The translations under genes and the position numbers were made by a program. The notes below the pieces were generated by a model. It was not told the origin of the DNA, did no database searches, and saw only the letters and a program-made list of their open reading frames with translations. This document shows, piece after piece, positions 1 to 7,258 of a DNA stretch of 17,612 nt; within the stretch, counting starts at the first letter, position 1; each line of letters starts with the position of its first letter. The DNA comes from an uncultured Roseburia sp. (GTDB lineage: Bacteria; Bacillota; Clostridia; Lachnospirales; Lachnospiraceae): assembly GCA_900550935.1 (NCBI GenBank), contig URUD01000052.1, positions 1-17,612 on the forward strand. The letters are read 5' to 3'.

Positions 1-4
1 ATAT

Positions 5-77
5 GCGCGAGTGGCTCAGTTGGTGGAGCACGACCTTGCCAAGGTCGGGGCCGCGGGTTCGAGTCCCGTCTCGCGCT
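5..77 (+). tRNA. tRNA-Gly (anticodon GCC)
   Basis: A complete cloverleaf can be folded. The acceptor stem is GCGCGAG (5-11) with CTCGCGC (70-76). The anticodon stem is 31-35 with 43-47 around the loop TTGCCAA, which puts the anticodon GCC at 38-40. The T arm contains GGTTCGAGTCCC. The discriminator base is T77, normal for bacterial glycine tRNAs. CCA is not encoded. The gene is followed directly by its own terminator. Its promoter, or an upstream tRNA, lies outside the window. Confidence 0.96.
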
Positions 78-82
78 CTTTG

Positions 83-119
83 AAAAAAAGAGACATATTA
101 AATGATATGTCTCTTTTTT
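83..119 (+). terminator. Intrinsic terminator of the tRNA gene
   Basis: An A-rich arm reading AAAGAGACATAT pairs with ATATGTCTCTTT across a short loop and ends in a run of T. It starts six bases after the tRNA, so it most likely ends the tRNA transcript. Confidence 0.9.
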
Positions 120-120
120 G

Positions 121-225
121 TTATGAGTCCTGCCGGACTCGAACATTCGAGTTTCTACGTTTCATTTCGATCCTCGCAGAACAGGTGTCCACCCGACGCC
201 TTGTGGCGTCTCGCACTCCTATACA
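121..225. repeat. Inverted-repeat-rich spacer next to the tRNA
   Basis: No gene is supported here. The segment holds three perfect small inverted repeats: GAGTCC/GGACTC (125-140, 4-base loop), ACTCGAA/TTCGAGT (137-152, 2-base loop) and GACGCC/GGCGTC (195-210, 4-base loop). The first two share bases 137-140, so only one can form at a time. Bases 135-143, read on the minus strand, give TTCGAGTCC, the same as part of the neighbouring tRNA T arm. The segment may be a tRNA-associated repeat or tRNA remnant, which is inference. Confidence 0.45.
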
Positions 226-227
226 GT

Positions 228-263
228 AAAAAGAAGAGGCATCTACCTCCAGATCCCTCTTCT
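228..263 (-). terminator. Intrinsic terminator of the eight-gene operon
   Basis: On the minus strand AGAAGAGG (263-256) pairs with CCTCTTCT (239-232), followed by a short T run (232-228). The loop contains the stop codon of the APC permease gene (243-245), so the hairpin overlaps the gene's 3' end. It closes the long minus-strand operon just before the convergent tRNA gene. Confidence 0.75.
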
Positions 264-1649
264 CTTTCGAATGGTATAATACAGATCATTTTCCATTGCC
301 ATAACTTTCTCCACTGGAACACTTTTAAAAACAGGCATTTTCATTTTAAATTTAATCCAGAAGAAAGAATACACTGCCAGGATTGCAAACGTGATCGCGG
401 TAAGGATCCAGATTGCATTGCGCTCTGTGGGATCCGTAGAAATATTTAAGATCATATAAACCGTTCCCATAATTCCGATCAGTGGGAATACCGGACCAAG
501 CGGTACCTTAAAGGAACGTGGTGCTTTTGGCAGCCGTTTCCGTAAGATCAGCACATCCACATGTGCAAGAATATAAGAGATCATCCAGAATACCGACCCC
601 GTCAGGATCAAAAATGAAATTGCATCCGATGAACTGTCACTTAATGCCGCAAACAGGAAAATAAATGCACTGACAAACACAACTCCAAACCATGGCACGC
701 CATGTTTATTTGTCTTTCCGAAAATCTGTGGCATCATGTTCAGTTTCGCCATTCCCTGGCAGATGCTTGCCAGACCATTGACGGTAGAATTCTGCGTGCT
801 GACAACCGCTAACGCAGCAACCAGTGTCATCCACAGTTTTCCTCCCTCCCCTAACAGATTGTAGCCATATAACAGATGTGGTGCTGCCGAATCTGCCAGC
901 TCATCCCATGCCGTATAATTGTGAAATCCAAGAACCATGATCGACTGCACCATGCAGATCAGTGCAAGACCGATCATCATACCAAGCGGTACATTTCGCT
1001 TTGCATTTTTCACATTTTTTGATACCGGAATGACATATTCTGCCCCGATAAACAGCCAGAATGCAACGGCTGTCATTGAGATCACTTCAGAAAAATTATC
1101 CACCATGCTGTAAGGCTGTTCGATCACGGTTCCTGTTCCCATTTTAAACATCCCGATCAGTCCCATTACAACCATTGAGCCAACCAGTAAAAATGCGACC
1201 AGATCCTGAATTTTGGCAAACATATCCACACCGTACAGATTTGCGACCATAACAACCACGGTCATCACCAGAGTATATACAATACTTGGGACCGGAAGCC
1301 GGATCGTCTCTGTCATCGCATAGGAAAAAATGGATGCCTCCACACCGGAAGAGAGGATATTACAGATCAGATATCCGCCCACCATAGAAATTAATGTAGG
1401 GAAAGGTCCCATACATGCCAGCGTATACTGTGCCAGCCCACCGGTCGTATTTGGCATAAGTGCGTTTAATTCCGCAAGGGAAGCAACCGTTGTCATATTA
1501 AGCAGACAGGCAACGATCATGGCTCCGATAAATACGACGCCAACGGTACCGGCGCCCTGCCCCAGTGAGACCAGACAGCTCGTTGCAATGACAAGTCCAA
1601 CGGAAATGGATACGACGCTTCGCAGTCCTAATTTCTTTTCCTCACTCAT
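243..1649 (-). CDS. APC-family amino acid/amine permease
   Basis: This 468-residue integral membrane protein belongs to the amino acid-polyamine-organocation (APC) superfamily and should bring an amino acid or amine through the cytoplasmic membrane. About twelve hydrophobic helices can be seen. Helix 1 carries the glycine-rich SLGQGAG stretch where APC transporters unwind to bind substrate. A later helix carries FWLFIGAEY, and a basic loop NVKNAKRN follows it, as in the family. The start at 1649 was chosen over an upstream in-frame ATG at 1718 because GGAGG sits seven bases ahead and the protein then begins MSEEKKLGL. It is the last gene of the operon, 87 bases after the P-II gene. The substrate cannot be read from sequence. 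Context suggests the compound oxidised by the upstream dehydrogenase, and possible gating by the P-II protein. Confidence 0.88.
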   Translation of the reverse strand: MSEEKKLGLRSVVSISVGLVIATSCLVSLGQGAGTVGVVFIGAMIVACLLNMTTVASLAELNALMPNTTGGLAQYTLACMGPFPTLISMVGGYLICNILSSGVEASIFSYAMTETIRLPVPSIVYTLVMTVVVMVANLYGVDMFAKIQDLVAFLLVGSMVVMGLIGMFKMGTGTVIEQPYSMVDNFSEVISMTAVAFWLFIGAEYVIPVSKNVKNAKRNVPLGMMIGLALICMVQSIMVLGFHNYTAWDELADSAAPHLLYGYNLLGEGGKLWMTLVAALAVVSTQNSTVNGLASICQGMAKLNMMPQIFGKTNKHGVPWFGVVFVSAFIFLFAALSDSSSDAISFLILTGSVFWMISYILAHVDVLILRKRLPKAPRSFKVPLGPVFPLIGIMGTVYMILNISTDPTERNAIWILTAITFAILAVYSFFWIKFKMKMPVFKSVPVEKVMAMENDLYYTIRKRRGIWR

Positions 1650-1690
1650 AGTAAGCCTCCTTTCCGAACAGCTCCGCTGTAAAAAGGCAA

Positions 1691-1717
1691 TGGAACACCC
1701 TGTACTGTAACGTTCCA
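1691..1717 (-). other. Possible stem-loop between P-II and permease genes
   Basis: TGGAAC (1691-1696) and GTTCCA (1712-1717) form a six-base stem in the 87-base gap between the P-II and permease genes. There is no T run, so it is not a terminator. It could set relative mRNA stability of the two genes, or be chance. Confidence 0.3.
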
Positions 1718-1736
1718 CTTGCCCACTGCAATGTTG

Positions 1737-2084
1737 TTACAGCGCATCTACCCCTTCATCTCCGGTTCTCACACGAATGACATTGTCCAGAGAATAGACA
1801 AAGATCTTTCCATCCCCGATATGACCAGTATACAATTCCTGCTTTACCAGCTCCACGATTTCCGGTACCTTTTTTGTCTCTACAACGATATTAATCTGCT
1901 GTTTTGGTAAAAGTTCCATCTCATAATTTTCGTCCACTTCATATTCTCTGGTTCCTTTTTCCACTCCGCAGCCTAACACCTGCATCACGGTCATTCCGCG
2001 CACCCCTGCCTTGCTGAGTGCTGTTTTTAAACTGGAAAACTTTGACATTCCTGAAATGATTTCAATCTTTGATAAACTTTCCAT
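1737..2084 (-). CDS. P-II family signal-transduction protein (GlnB/GlnK-like)
   Basis: This 115-residue protein aligns without gaps to E. coli GlnB. P-II trimers read ATP/ADP and 2-oxoglutarate and use their T-loop to block transporters or control enzymes. Visible landmarks are GMTV at 30-33, the T-loop from about 38 to 58, Tyr54 at the place of the uridylylated Tyr51, LPK with Lys61 (=Lys58), TGHIGDGKIFV with Lys93 (=Lys90), and VIRVRTG with Arg104 and Arg106. Two changes stand out: Glu42 replaces Gln39, which contacts 2-oxoglutarate and Mg in classical P-II, and Glu49 replaces Tyr46. ATG 2084 was preferred to ATG 2093 because an AGAGAGG site is correctly spaced only for the former. The gene overlaps the end of the AraC gene by 23 bases, suggesting translational coupling. 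Its downstream partner is an APC permease, not AmtB. Confidence 0.92.
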   Translation of the reverse strand: MESLSKIEIISGMSKFSSLKTALSKAGVRGMTVMQVLGCGVEKGTREYEVDENYEMELLPKQQINIVVETKKVPEIVELVKQELYTGHIGDGKIFVYSLDNVIRVRTGDEGVDAL

Positions 2085-2922
2085 ACGCCCCATCCTCTCT
2101 TCTGTGCTCTTTCTGTGCTTTTGATTCGTTTAACAGTTTCTGGTAATGTTCCGGCGTCATGCCGGTATAATTTTTAAAATCCTTTATCATATGGGACTGA
2201 TCATAATATCCACTTTCCAGTGCGATATCTCCAATCCCCCGAAAACTCTCTTTATCCATCCGGTCTAACATATTCTGAAACCGGACGATCTTTTCAAATA
2301 CCTTCGGAGAAATCCCATGTACTTCTTCGAAAACGCGCCTGATATAACACTCTGAATACCCGGTCTCTGCTGCAAGTTCTCCAATGGAAATATTTCCTTT
2401 GCTTTCGTAAATCCGCTTTCTCATATAGCTTTCGATATTCCCTGCTGTTCCCGTTACTTCTCTTTTCCGAAGCATCTCCATATAGTAATCCATAAAAATA
2501 CCAGACCGCTCATAGATATTTTCTGCCTCTGCAATTTTTTCCGCAAGTTCCATTCCATAGGTATTTCCATCCAGTTCCAGATCATCATTGACGATCTCTT
2601 TGATGGAAAATTCTTTCGGAAGAACGCATTTTCCTGGAAGGAAACGGACTCCGAAGTAGGTTCTGCCATCCTCTAAGGGCCAGTTTTTTGCCTTTAAAAC
2701 TGTGCCTCCAATATAAGACTTCACGTTTTCTCCGTTAATGCCAAACACCAGATCCACGCTGCCATCCGGAACCGCATTGATCGGACTGCTTCCTGCTTCT
2801 CTGGTAAACTCATAAAAGTGAGAGATGCCTGTCTTCTGCGCAATGACCCGCTCATAATCATCGGTATGTATCATAATGTAAGGCTGCACGGGCATAATAT
2901 CGGACTGTTTCTTTTCTTTCAT
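2062..2922 (-). CDS. AraC-family transcriptional regulator
   Basis: A 286-residue protein. The N-terminal half (HFYEFTREAG, then PDGSVDLVFGI and GVRFLPGKC) resembles the sensory domain seen in DUF6597-type AraC regulators. The C-terminal hundred residues form the double helix-turn-helix: ISIGELAAETGYSECYIRRV, then the second unit GIGDIALESGYYDQSHMIKD ending in TGMTPEHY, a hallmark of the family. ATG 2922 has AAGGAG upstream and was chosen over an in-frame ATG at 2952. It lies inside the operon, 36 bases after the cyclodeaminase-like gene and overlapping the P-II gene. It is therefore a likely local activator of the operon promoter near 7620-7700, responding to the substrate. The inducer is unknown. 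Confidence 0.9.
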   Translation of the reverse strand: MKEKKQSDIMPVQPYIMIHTDDYERVIAQKTGISHFYEFTREAGSSPINAVPDGSVDLVFGINGENVKSYIGGTVLKAKNWPLEDGRTYFGVRFLPGKCVLPKEFSIKEIVNDDLELDGNTYGMELAEKIAEAENIYERSGIFMDYYMEMLRKREVTGTAGNIESYMRKRIYESKGNISIGELAAETGYSECYIRRVFEEVHGISPKVFEKIVRFQNMLDRMDKESFRGIGDIALESGYYDQSHMIKDFKNYTGMTPEHYQKLLNESKAQKEHRREDGAYGKFIKD

Positions 2923-2958
2923 GGCACTCCTTCCACAAAACAGAAGAAGCACCGTTTT

Positions 2959-4089
2959 TTATGCCATATCCGGCTGATCCCAGAGCGGCAGTTCCACACC
3001 AATTCCCATCTTTAGGGCATTGCGGTATACGGTTCCACCCCATGCAATATCCTCTACCGGCATGCCGCCTACGGAATAAACAATGATCTCATCATCACTT
3101 TCCCTGCCCGGATGCTTTCCGGTAATGATATCTGCAATATCGATCATATCTTCTGCTTTGATTTTTCCTTCCGTTTTCAGATCCGTGAACTTGGTACCGA
3201 TGATCTGCACTTTCTCATAGCTAGGATATGGATACTCCTCCTCCCATGCCTCATACAGCTTGGAGTTGTCTACCACGAGCTTGCATCTTTCTGCCAGGAA
3301 ATCATCATCCAGTCTTGCAGCGGATGGCATACTAAGGAGTGCTCCTTTTTTGATCCATTCTTCCCTGATCTCCGGAAAGGATGCTTCATCATTGCGGACT
3401 GTCGTCGTCGTGCTGATGATATCGCTGTCCCGGACTGCCTCTTCTACCGTTTCACAGACCTGGATATTTTTGATCTGTGGCAGTTCTTCCCGGATAAATG
3501 CAATAAAGGAATCCATGGAGCGTTTTCCTCTTCCCTTGATCTTTACCGTATCAAGATGCGGGCATACACTGACAAATGCGCTGAGTGATGTTTTTCCCAT
3601 AACGCCCGGTCCGATGATCGCAACTGTTTTGGCGTCCTTTCTGGCAAGATATTTTGCTCCGACACCCGGAACGCCACCGGTACGATAAGAGCTTACCAGA
3701 TTTGCAGACATGAAAGAAAGCGGTGCTCCCGTGTCCTTATCACTTAAGATCATCATCAGGATGGAACGTGGCAGCCCTTTTTCCTTATTCTCAACATTGG
3801 AGCCGTACCATTTCATTCCAGCCATCTGGTATCTGCCGCCTAAATATGCAGGCATCGCCATAAATCTCCTGTCATCTGCATTCTTTGGCATTCCGGGAAA
3901 TTCCGGATCATCCGGAAATGTGATCATACATCCGTGGGAATTGTGGTTTTCTCCACCCATGACATAATCCCCTTTCTGAAGAGTAATGAGCAGATCCTCC
4001 ATTACTTCCACGCATTTTCCCATATCCTTGACTCCCGCTTTGATCATATCGGGTTCACTTAAATATAAAAACGATAATTTTGTTTCCAT
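2959..4089 (-). CDS. Ornithine cyclodeaminase / mu-crystallin family enzyme
   Basis: A 376-residue NAD(P)-dependent enzyme. Family members convert ornithine to proline and ammonia, reduce cyclic imino acids such as pyrroline- or piperideine-2-carboxylate, or dehydrogenate amino acids. It has GMKWYGSN (91-98) with the conserved Lys93, SYRTGGVPGVGAKYLA (134-149), the Rossmann motif TVAIIGPGVMG (155-165), and SDIISTTTT. Length is slightly above the usual 320-350. From memory, close relatives in clostridia are auto-named 'tyramine oxidase subunit B', a name with little support here. AAGGAGG lies seven bases before ATG 4089. It follows the DAO-type gene by 62 bases, an order recalling octopine/nopaline catabolic operons where opine oxidase genes neighbour ocd. 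A role in processing the oxidation product is inference. Confidence 0.85.
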   Translation of the reverse strand: METKLSFLYLSEPDMIKAGVKDMGKCVEVMEDLLITLQKGDYVMGGENHNSHGCMITFPDDPEFPGMPKNADDRRFMAMPAYLGGRYQMAGMKWYGSNVENKEKGLPRSILMMILSDKDTGAPLSFMSANLVSSYRTGGVPGVGAKYLARKDAKTVAIIGPGVMGKTSLSAFVSVCPHLDTVKIKGRGKRSMDSFIAFIREELPQIKNIQVCETVEEAVRDSDIISTTTTVRNDEASFPEIREEWIKKGALLSMPSAARLDDDFLAERCKLVVDNSKLYEAWEEEYPYPSYEKVQIIGTKFTDLKTEGKIKAEDMIDIADIITGKHPGRESDDEIIVYSVGGMPVEDIAWGGTVYRNALKMGIGVELPLWDQPDMA

Positions 4090-4118
4090 TTTGTTTCCTC
4101 CTTCATCATATCACATTC

Positions 4119-4142
4119 AAAAGATACCATACTATATCTTTT
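4119..4142. other. AT-rich stem-loop between oxidase and cyclodeaminase genes
   Basis: AAAAGATA (4119-4126) and TATCTTTT (4135-4142) form an eight-pair stem with an eight-base loop. On the plus strand it is followed by more T and looks like a terminator, but no plus-strand gene precedes it. On the minus (operon) strand the T run is short, so it may be a leaky attenuator or an mRNA processing/stability element separating the first four genes from the last four. Confidence 0.4.
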
Positions 4143-4151
4143 TTTTATTGC

Positions 4152-5279
4152 TTATATGACTGCCTTAAATCGATCATAACGGAATGCACTCAGATCCAGT
4201 GTCGTTTTCTCGCCCCGTGCCATCTCAGAAAGAAGGATCCCAACGATCGGGGAAATACCGAATCCATGACCGGTAAATCCGCAGGCTAAGATCAGGCCCG
4301 GCACCTCTTCCACCTCACTGATGACCGGAACACCGTCTGCACAGACATCCTCATATCCTGCCCAGGTCCGCACGATCTTGGCATCTGCGAGTTTTGGAAT
4401 ATACTTCATAATACCGCGGCAGATACAGGGAGCTGTGATACTGTTTGTGATCATTTTGCCGTTGTCCCTGTTCATGGTCTCAAAACCGGATGCACCGCCA
4501 AATACAAAGGAACCATGGTTGGTCTGATGTCCGTAAAAGTCTGCATCCGCAGTTCCTAACATCTGAGGGAACATTTTCGGTTCCGCCTCTGTTACCAGTG
4601 CCTCGATCAGGTCATTGCTCATCGGGACATCGATCCCTACTGTTGCCGCGATCGCGCGGCTCTCATAACCGGAAGCAAGGATGATTCGGTCTGCTTCAAA
4701 CACATCATGTTTTGTCACAACACACCTTGCAACTCCTTTTACCTTTTTAATGGCAACAACTTCTTCTCCTGTGTAAAATGTAACGCCGAGTGCTCTCGCC
4801 TTTCTGTAATAACCCAGTGTTGTTAAAAGCGGATTTGCATGTCCATCGGTCGGACACCAGCTTGCACAGGTTACCTCATCGGAAAGATAGGGATTGATCT
4901 CTCTTACCTCTTTTCCATCGATCATCCGCACATCCAGTCCGAGTGCCGTTGCCCGGTCTGTCAGTCCCTGTAAGATCTCTTTGTGATGCTCTGTTTTTCC
5001 AAGACGTAGATTTCCCTCTTTATGATATTCCACATCCAGATCCAGTTCTTCGGAAAGGTGCGGCCACAGATGTTCCACCGCATACATTGCCAGCGGAAGT
5101 TCTCTCGGGTCACGCCCGGACTGTCTGACTCCACCGCCATTCCGGCTTGATCCACCGTTTCCAATGCTGTCATCTTTATCGAGAACAATGACGGAAGTTC
5201 CTTTTTTTGCCAGTTCATATGCTGTGGCACATCCGATCACGCCACCGCCAATGATAATTACATCTGCCTGATTACTCAT
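4152..5279 (-). CDS. FAD-dependent amino/imino-acid oxidoreductase, DAO family (catalytic subunit)
   Basis: A 375-residue flavoprotein of the DAO/DadA family, like HcnC, the beta subunit of dye-linked proline dehydrogenase, hydroxyproline dehydrogenases and the B subunit of opine oxidases. It oxidises a C-N bond and passes electrons to partner subunits. The dinucleotide-binding motif is ADVIIIGGGVIG (5-16), followed by VIVLDKDD. SSRNGGGVRQ and the C-terminal GFTGHGFGISP flavin motif are typical. The start at 5279 places the motif at the N terminus as expected, with AGGAGG ten bases ahead. The ATG overlaps the stop of the BFD gene by eight bases, so the two should be translated together in fixed ratio. 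The substrate is unknown: proline, hydroxyproline, a D-amino acid, a secondary amine or an opine are all possible. Confidence 0.88.
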   Translation of the reverse strand: MSNQADVIIIGGGVIGCATAYELAKKGTSVIVLDKDDSIGNGGSSRNGGGVRQSGRDPRELPLAMYAVEHLWPHLSEELDLDVEYHKEGNLRLGKTEHHKEILQGLTDRATALGLDVRMIDGKEVREINPYLSDEVTCASWCPTDGHANPLLTTLGYYRKARALGVTFYTGEEVVAIKKVKGVARCVVTKHDVFEADRIILASGYESRAIAATVGIDVPMSNDLIEALVTEAEPKMFPQMLGTADADFYGHQTNHGSFVFGGASGFETMNRDNGKMITNSITAPCICRGIMKYIPKLADAKIVRTWAGYEDVCADGVPVISEVEEVPGLILACGFTGHGFGISPIVGILLSEMARGEKTTLDLSAFRYDRFKAVI

Positions 5280-5610
5280 GTTCCTCGCCCTCCTTTGCCT
5301 CGTTTGCAAATACACGCATCTCGATCGGCCGCATTGGTGCACGCGAGCCCGCCGGTTCCAGTTCATCCGGGGAACATTTCAGTTCCTGTGCCACGATCCG
5401 TTTTACCAGCTTTGCACAAGTCTGTCCCTGACACAGTCCCATTCCGGTTCTTAAATATCTTCTGATCTCTGTAATCGTAAACATTCCATCATGTACTGCC
5501 CTGCGGATCTCGCCTTTTGTCACTTCCTCGCAACGGCAGATCAGCATATCATCATCCGGCTGTGGAATAAATTCTCCCAGCTCTTTTGTTCTATCATTTA
5601 TCGTACGCAT
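5272..5610 (-). CDS. BFD-like [2Fe-2S] subunit of the dehydrogenase
   Basis: A 112-residue protein with the bacterioferritin-associated-ferredoxin (BFD-like) cysteine pattern: ICRCEEVT with Cys25 and Cys27, then GLCQGQTC with Cys60 and Cys65. In HcnB and OoxA-type proteins this domain is normally fused to the C terminus of the NAD/FAD subunit. Here it is a separate polypeptide, as in four-subunit archaeal dye-linked proline dehydrogenases. A tail after residue 80 (ELEPAGSRAPMRPIEMRV) resembles the linker following this domain in HcnB-type proteins. The ribosome site GAGGAGG lies eight bases before the ATG. It should carry electrons between the DAO flavin and the larger flavoprotein. Confidence 0.85.
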   Translation of the reverse strand: MRTINDRTKELGEFIPQPDDDMLICRCEEVTKGEIRRAVHDGMFTITEIRRYLRTGMGLCQGQTCAKLVKRIVAQELKCSPDELEPAGSRAPMRPIEMRVFANEAKEGEEHE

Positions 5611-5637
5611 CCCGTTATCCTCCTCTTCCTTCCGTCC

Positions 5638-7215
5638 TTACATAGCACGGTAAAATCTTGCCTTCATCGCATATGCTTTCGGCACTTTAATCGTCAGAAG
5701 ATTTGTCTTATCAAATGCCTTTGACGTTTTCATATCAACGACCTCTGCCTCACAGACTTTTTCTCCGTTTCTGCCCAGTCCGTACCCTTTTTCTCCTTTT
5801 TGCGGCAATGGCAAAAATTCGTAAGGCAGTGTCACCGTAGCAAATTCTTCATCATAGGTTTCGTTTACCAGGAAGATCGCCTGACCGGAGCAGGATGCCA
5901 CACACATGCCACAGCCGATACAATCCACACTCTCATCCACAGCCGGAAGTGCTGTAATGTTGGAACCGATCTTAATACAATGTTTCGGACAGGCATCCTG
6001 ACAGGGATTGCATGGAATATTCTGGGAACACTCCATGACCGGATGGATACCAACCTTGTGTGTCACACCCGGGAAACGCTCAATCTCATCATCTGCAATA
6101 TAGCCCTTCTGCAGCAGGTTCATGGAAATATCGATCCCTTCCTCGGTCTTTTCTACCAGCTTGCCACGATTCTTTGGTGCAAACATACCCTGTCGTAATC
6201 CTTCGAGTGCCTTTTTATTTTCCTCAAATTTTTCATCCAGTTCGCTCTTTTCAATGTAACCGAGATAATAAGCTGCCGCAACACCAGCGATCCTTCCCTC
6301 GATCATGGCGGAACTTGCCTCTTCGATGCCGGATACATCCCCTGCAACAAAAACTCCCGGAATGGAAGTCTGTCCGTATTCATCACAGATCGGCACCTGA
6401 CCGCCTCTCTTTGGATTGTCCTCCATCTCGCAGCCTGCCATTTTAAGAAGCTGTGACATCGGGGAAAGTCCAACAGCAAGACAAATGGTATCCACATCAA
6501 AATGTTTTTCTGTTCCCGGTATAAACTGGAACTTCTCATCTACCTGCGCGATCGTAACACCGGTCACACACTCTTCGCCCTCTGCTGCCACGATCGTGTG
6601 AGACAGATAGAACGGAACTCCGGTTCTTGCCACTTTTGCCGCATGTACGCCATAGCCTCCGACTCTCGGTGCTGCATCTACCAGTGCAACCACCTCACAT
6701 CCACACTGTACTAACTGAAAACTGACGACCAGTCCGACATTTCCGGAACCTAACATCAAAATCCGGTTGCCCGGTTTGACTCCGTGTAAATTCATCATGG
6801 TCTGTGCTGCTCCGGCTCCAATGACACCCGGAAGGGTCCAGCCCGGGAAAGTTACCATATTTTCTGCCGCACCGGTTGCAATGATAATGCTGTCCCCCTT
6901 ATAGTGATAGATCTCCTCACCCTCTCTGACGACAATCTCCTTATCCAGATACATTCCGATGACTGTGGAATTTAACCGTACCGTAACGCCTGCATCCGAT
7001 GCCTCTTTTAACAGCTGTTCGCCGATGACGAAGCCTCTTATTTTTGCCTTATGTTCTTTGGAACCAAAAAATTTATGGATCTGTTTGAAGAGCTGCCCGC
7101 CTGGTTTTTCATTTTCATCAAATACAACTACTTTTAATCCTCTTTTTGCCGCTTCGATTGCTGCAGAGAGACCGGATGGTCCTGCTCCAACAATGATCAA
7201 ATCATACCGTTTCAT
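5638..7215 (-). CDS. FAD/NAD(P) oxidoreductase subunit with C-terminal two-cluster ferredoxin domain
   Basis: A 525-residue pyridine-nucleotide-disulfide-type flavoprotein of the HcnB/opine-oxidase-A/PdhA group. An FAD-binding GAGPSG lies at 10-15, a second dinucleotide motif GSGNVG at 156-161, and the late FAD motif GVFVAGDVSG at 287-296. The C-terminal part adds iron-sulfur motifs: Cys396, then CNPCQDACP (402-410) with Cys413, and CIGCGMC at 432-438 followed by Cys442. This fits two [4Fe-4S] clusters. It replaces the BFD domain that many relatives carry here; that domain is encoded by the next gene, 27 bases downstream. The likely role is to accept electrons from the DAO subunit and deliver them to NAD(P) or another carrier. 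The start has only a weak, distant ribosome site, but the N terminus MKRYDLIIVGAG fits the family exactly. Confidence 0.88.
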   Translation of the reverse strand: MKRYDLIIVGAGPSGLSAAIEAAKRGLKVVVFDENEKPGGQLFKQIHKFFGSKEHKAKIRGFVIGEQLLKEASDAGVTVRLNSTVIGMYLDKEIVVREGEEIYHYKGDSIIIATGAAENMVTFPGWTLPGVIGAGAAQTMMNLHGVKPGNRILMLGSGNVGLVVSFQLVQCGCEVVALVDAAPRVGGYGVHAAKVARTGVPFYLSHTIVAAEGEECVTGVTIAQVDEKFQFIPGTEKHFDVDTICLAVGLSPMSQLLKMAGCEMEDNPKRGGQVPICDEYGQTSIPGVFVAGDVSGIEEASSAMIEGRIAGVAAAYYLGYIEKSELDEKFEENKKALEGLRQGMFAPKNRGKLVEKTEEGIDISMNLLQKGYIADDEIERFPGVTHKVGIHPVMECSQNIPCNPCQDACPKHCIKIGSNITALPAVDESVDCIGCGMCVASCSGQAIFLVNETYDEEFATVTLPYEFLPLPQKGEKGYGLGRNGEKVCEAEVVDMKTSKAFDKTNLLTIKVPKAYAMKARFYRAM

Positions 7216-7258
7216 ATCTTACGCCCTATCCTTTCCTTACGATTTTTTCACCCGCTCT

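Noticed and set aside
102..449. Open frame on the plus strand running from the tRNA terminator into the permease gene
   Set aside because: It starts inside the terminator hairpin, has no ribosome site, and its second half is antisense to the well-supported APC permease.
3260..3688. 142-codon plus-strand frame inside the cyclodeaminase-like gene
   Set aside because: It is an antisense shadow with Ser/Leu-rich composition and no ribosome site; several similar shadows lie opposite other genes.
5280..5366. 29-residue N-terminal extension of the DAO-type subunit
   Set aside because: It is Arg/Cys-rich translation of the BFD gene in another frame; the FAD motif must lie near the N terminus, as it does from ATG 5279.
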